Assembly (NCBI GenBank): GCA_029570205.1
Contig: JAKQSI010000032.1
Span: 1-52,584 of the forward strand
Origin: Candidatus Omnitrophota bacterium
Lineage (GTDB): Bacteria; Hinthialibacterota; Hinthialibacteria; Hinthialibacterales; JAKPRU01
DNA length: 52,584 nucleotides
Reading direction: 5' to 3'
Shown: in pieces, positions 51,496 to 52,584 of the stretch
How the letters are laid out: every line of letters starts with the position of its first letter
Numbering within the stretch: position 1 is the stretch's first letter
The notes under the pieces: generated by a model
Databases searched by the model: none
Seen by the model: the letters and a program-made list of their open reading frames with translations, nothing else
What the model was told of the DNA's origin: nothing
Made by a program: the position numbers and the translations under genes

Positions 51496-52044
51496 GTGAT
51501 CGATTCATGTCGTGTATTGGTTCTCAATTCAACTTACGAGGCAATTAACGTTTGCACGGCTCGTCGTGCCCTCAAGCTGCTTTTCTGCGGTATTGCCCAT
51601 GCCGTTGAGGATTCCCCGCGTGTTGTTTTTTCTCCCAGTTCTCAGTTCAGACTGCCGGAGGTGATTCGACTTCGGCGGTATGTCCGGATCCCGTATCGGC
51701 CCGTCCCGTTCTGCCGCAAGAACATCCTTCTGCGCGATTCGTTTCGTTGCCAGTATTGCGGTGTGCAGAAAAGCCCCGATCATCTGACCATCGATCACCT
51801 GGTCCCGCTTTCGCGTGGCGGCACTCATGACTGGACAAATGTCGTCACCGCGTGTAAAAGCTGTAATCATCGCAAGGCCAGTTACCTGCCGGAGGAAGTT
51901 GGCATGAGGCTTTTGGCACGGCCTCGGACTCCGAATCTGCCGACTTTTTTGCAGCTGGTCCGCATTCAGGGCGAGGGACGTGCGAGTTGGCGGAAATATC
52001 TCTTCTTTGATTATACCGAATCGACGGAAGATGTTGCAGTTTGA
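51496..52044 (+). CDS. HNH endonuclease family protein
   Basis: 182 residues from GTG 51496 with AGGAG 8 bases upstream. N-terminal LVLNSTYEAINVCTARRALKLL is the usual opening of this HNH subfamily; the nuclease motif is FRCQYCGVQKSPDHLTIDHLVPLSRGGTHDWTNVVTACKSCNHRKA with two CxxC zinc pairs and the DH of the catalytic centre. Widespread single-copy bacterial gene of unknown biological role. tRNA-Arg follows by 11 bases. Confidence 0.9.
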   Translation: MIDSCRVLVLNSTYEAINVCTARRALKLLFCGIAHAVEDSPRVVFSPSSQFRLPEVIRLRRYVRIPYRPVPFCRKNILLRDSFRCQYCGVQKSPDHLTIDHLVPLSRGGTHDWTNVVTACKSCNHRKASYLPEEVGMRLLARPRTPNLPTFLQLVRIQGEGRASWRKYLFFDYTESTEDVAV

Positions 52045-52055
52045 CACCCATTTAT

Positions 52056-52129
52056 GCGCCTGTGGCTCAGGTGGATAGAGCGTCGGTCTCCGGAACCGAA
52101 GGTCGCGCGTTCGAATCGCGCCAGGCGCG
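52056..52129 (+). tRNA. tRNA-Arg (anticodon CCG)
   Basis: Cloverleaf folds completely: acceptor GCGCCTG/CAGGCGC, D-arm GCTC/GAGC, anticodon stem TCGGT/ACCGA with loop CTCCGGA (anticodon 52090-52092), T-arm GCGCG-TTCGAAT-CGCGC, discriminator G. CCA is not encoded. 74 nucleotides. Confidence 0.95.
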
Positions 52130-52584
52130 TGTTGATTTCCCTGGACTTACGACATTTTCCCCAGTGGGAGCGCCATCCGCTCCTTCCCGTTTGTCCCATT
52201 CAAGGCCCCCCTCGGAGGCGAGGTCTGTCTGTTGCTCTCTCCCGGAAGCCCCATCCGGCCCTTTTGGGGTGCGGGTTTCCGAGAGCGAGGGAGCGCTTCC
52301 CGCATTGCCATACGCGTTGTCCGGATTCGGATTGCATATCCCTGCCGCGCACTATCTGGACTGTCTTTATGGAGGTTCTTGTCCGTTGTATTACCAAGAC
52401 ACAGGCATCTTGCCGGTGAATATTACCCATTTCTCGCCACTTCGCTGTCTTCTGCCACTGTGCATTCTGACCGCGGCCAAGGCATTCGATCCGGCTTTCT
52501 TTCTGTAAATTCTTGAGAATATCGTTCGATAATATCCTTGGAGAGCGACACATCCCACATTGAGCCGCTTCATCATATAGCGGT
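52130..52584. other. Right-end region without recognisable gene
   Basis: 455 bases. Open frames here show no family pattern or ribosome-binding site. Contains a degenerate hairpin module CAGGCATCTTGCCGG (about 52402-52416), the reverse complement type of the module at 21678. No integrase or att-like duplication of the tRNA end seen. Confidence 0.5.

Noticed and set aside
52041-52508. Protein-coding gene across the tRNA
   Set aside because: The frame overlaps a perfect tRNA-Arg and shows no family pattern.
52056-52584. Integration site of a mobile element at tRNA-Arg
   Set aside because: No integrase, no duplicated 3' end of the tRNA in the visible sequence.

Overview
The window (about 55% GC by eye) looks like chromosomal DNA of an uncultured Gram-negative bacterium. 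An outer-membrane porin with a coiled-coil neck, UDP-sugar enzymes, Tat-exported Gfo/Idh/MocA and aldo-keto reductases, a neutral-ceramidase-like hydrolase, GspG-type prepilin and large secreted jelly-roll, propeller and beta-helix proteins recall Planctomycetota/Sumerlaeota/Hydrogenedentota-type candidate phyla. The phylum cannot be fixed from the sequence alone. There is no phage, transposase, CRISPR array or plasmid module. The accessory character comes from short palindromic repeats in nearly every non-coding gap and from secreted proteins of unknown role.

Layout. 1-412: 30-bp tandem hairpin repeats plus a dispersed repeat. 527-4952: a tightly overlapping (ATGA) cell-surface polysaccharide operon: Gfo/Idh oxidoreductase, glycosyltransferase, WecB epimerase, polysaccharide deacetylase and a small ORF. 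4972-6909: prepilin (-) and cysteine synthase (+). 7161-10679 (-): a cobalamin-riboswitch operon with a riboswitch and terminator, then a secreted protein with two transcobalamin-like domains, a secreted beta-propeller and a BtuF-like B12-binding protein. 10727-13044 (-): ABC-type exporter permease and a YkgJ-type cysteine cluster protein. 13193-18949 (+): three secreted proteins, two with strong promoters and both of those closed by strong terminators. 19085-24907 (-): housekeeping block xseB, xseA, ymdB-type phosphoesterase, rny, nnr. 25002-28331 (-): small membrane protein and pyruvate phosphate dikinase. 28858-30896 (+): an HTH-PTS EIIA regulator under a promoter framed by a perfect 13-bp inverted repeat, a 75-aa companion and an AH-domain membrane protein. 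31049-36764 (+): iorA-iorB-paaK-ACT operon (aryl-pyruvate/aryl-acetate metabolism) followed by a porin. 37043-39808: divergent Tat oxidoreductases. 39891-42884: UDP-sugar dehydrogenase, small protein, GT39 transferase. 43094-46478: DUF2442 protein, histidine kinase, sigma factor. 46924-49777 (-): beta-helix protein and adenosine deaminase. 49903-52129 (+): CheY-like regulator, WecD-like acetyltransferase, HNH nuclease, tRNA-Arg(CCG).

The most unusual signals are two. First, four otherwise unrelated Sec-exported proteins end in V-x(2,3)-W-x-[IL]-[YH] right at the stop codon, which suggests an undescribed C-terminal sorting tag. Second, the B12 riboswitch operon pairs a duplicated bacterial transcobalamin-like domain and a propeller with BtuF and has no TonB receptor in the operon. 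In addition, dispersed repeats have entered coding sequence: one sits inside a signal peptide and another supplies the 3' end of the adenosine deaminase gene.
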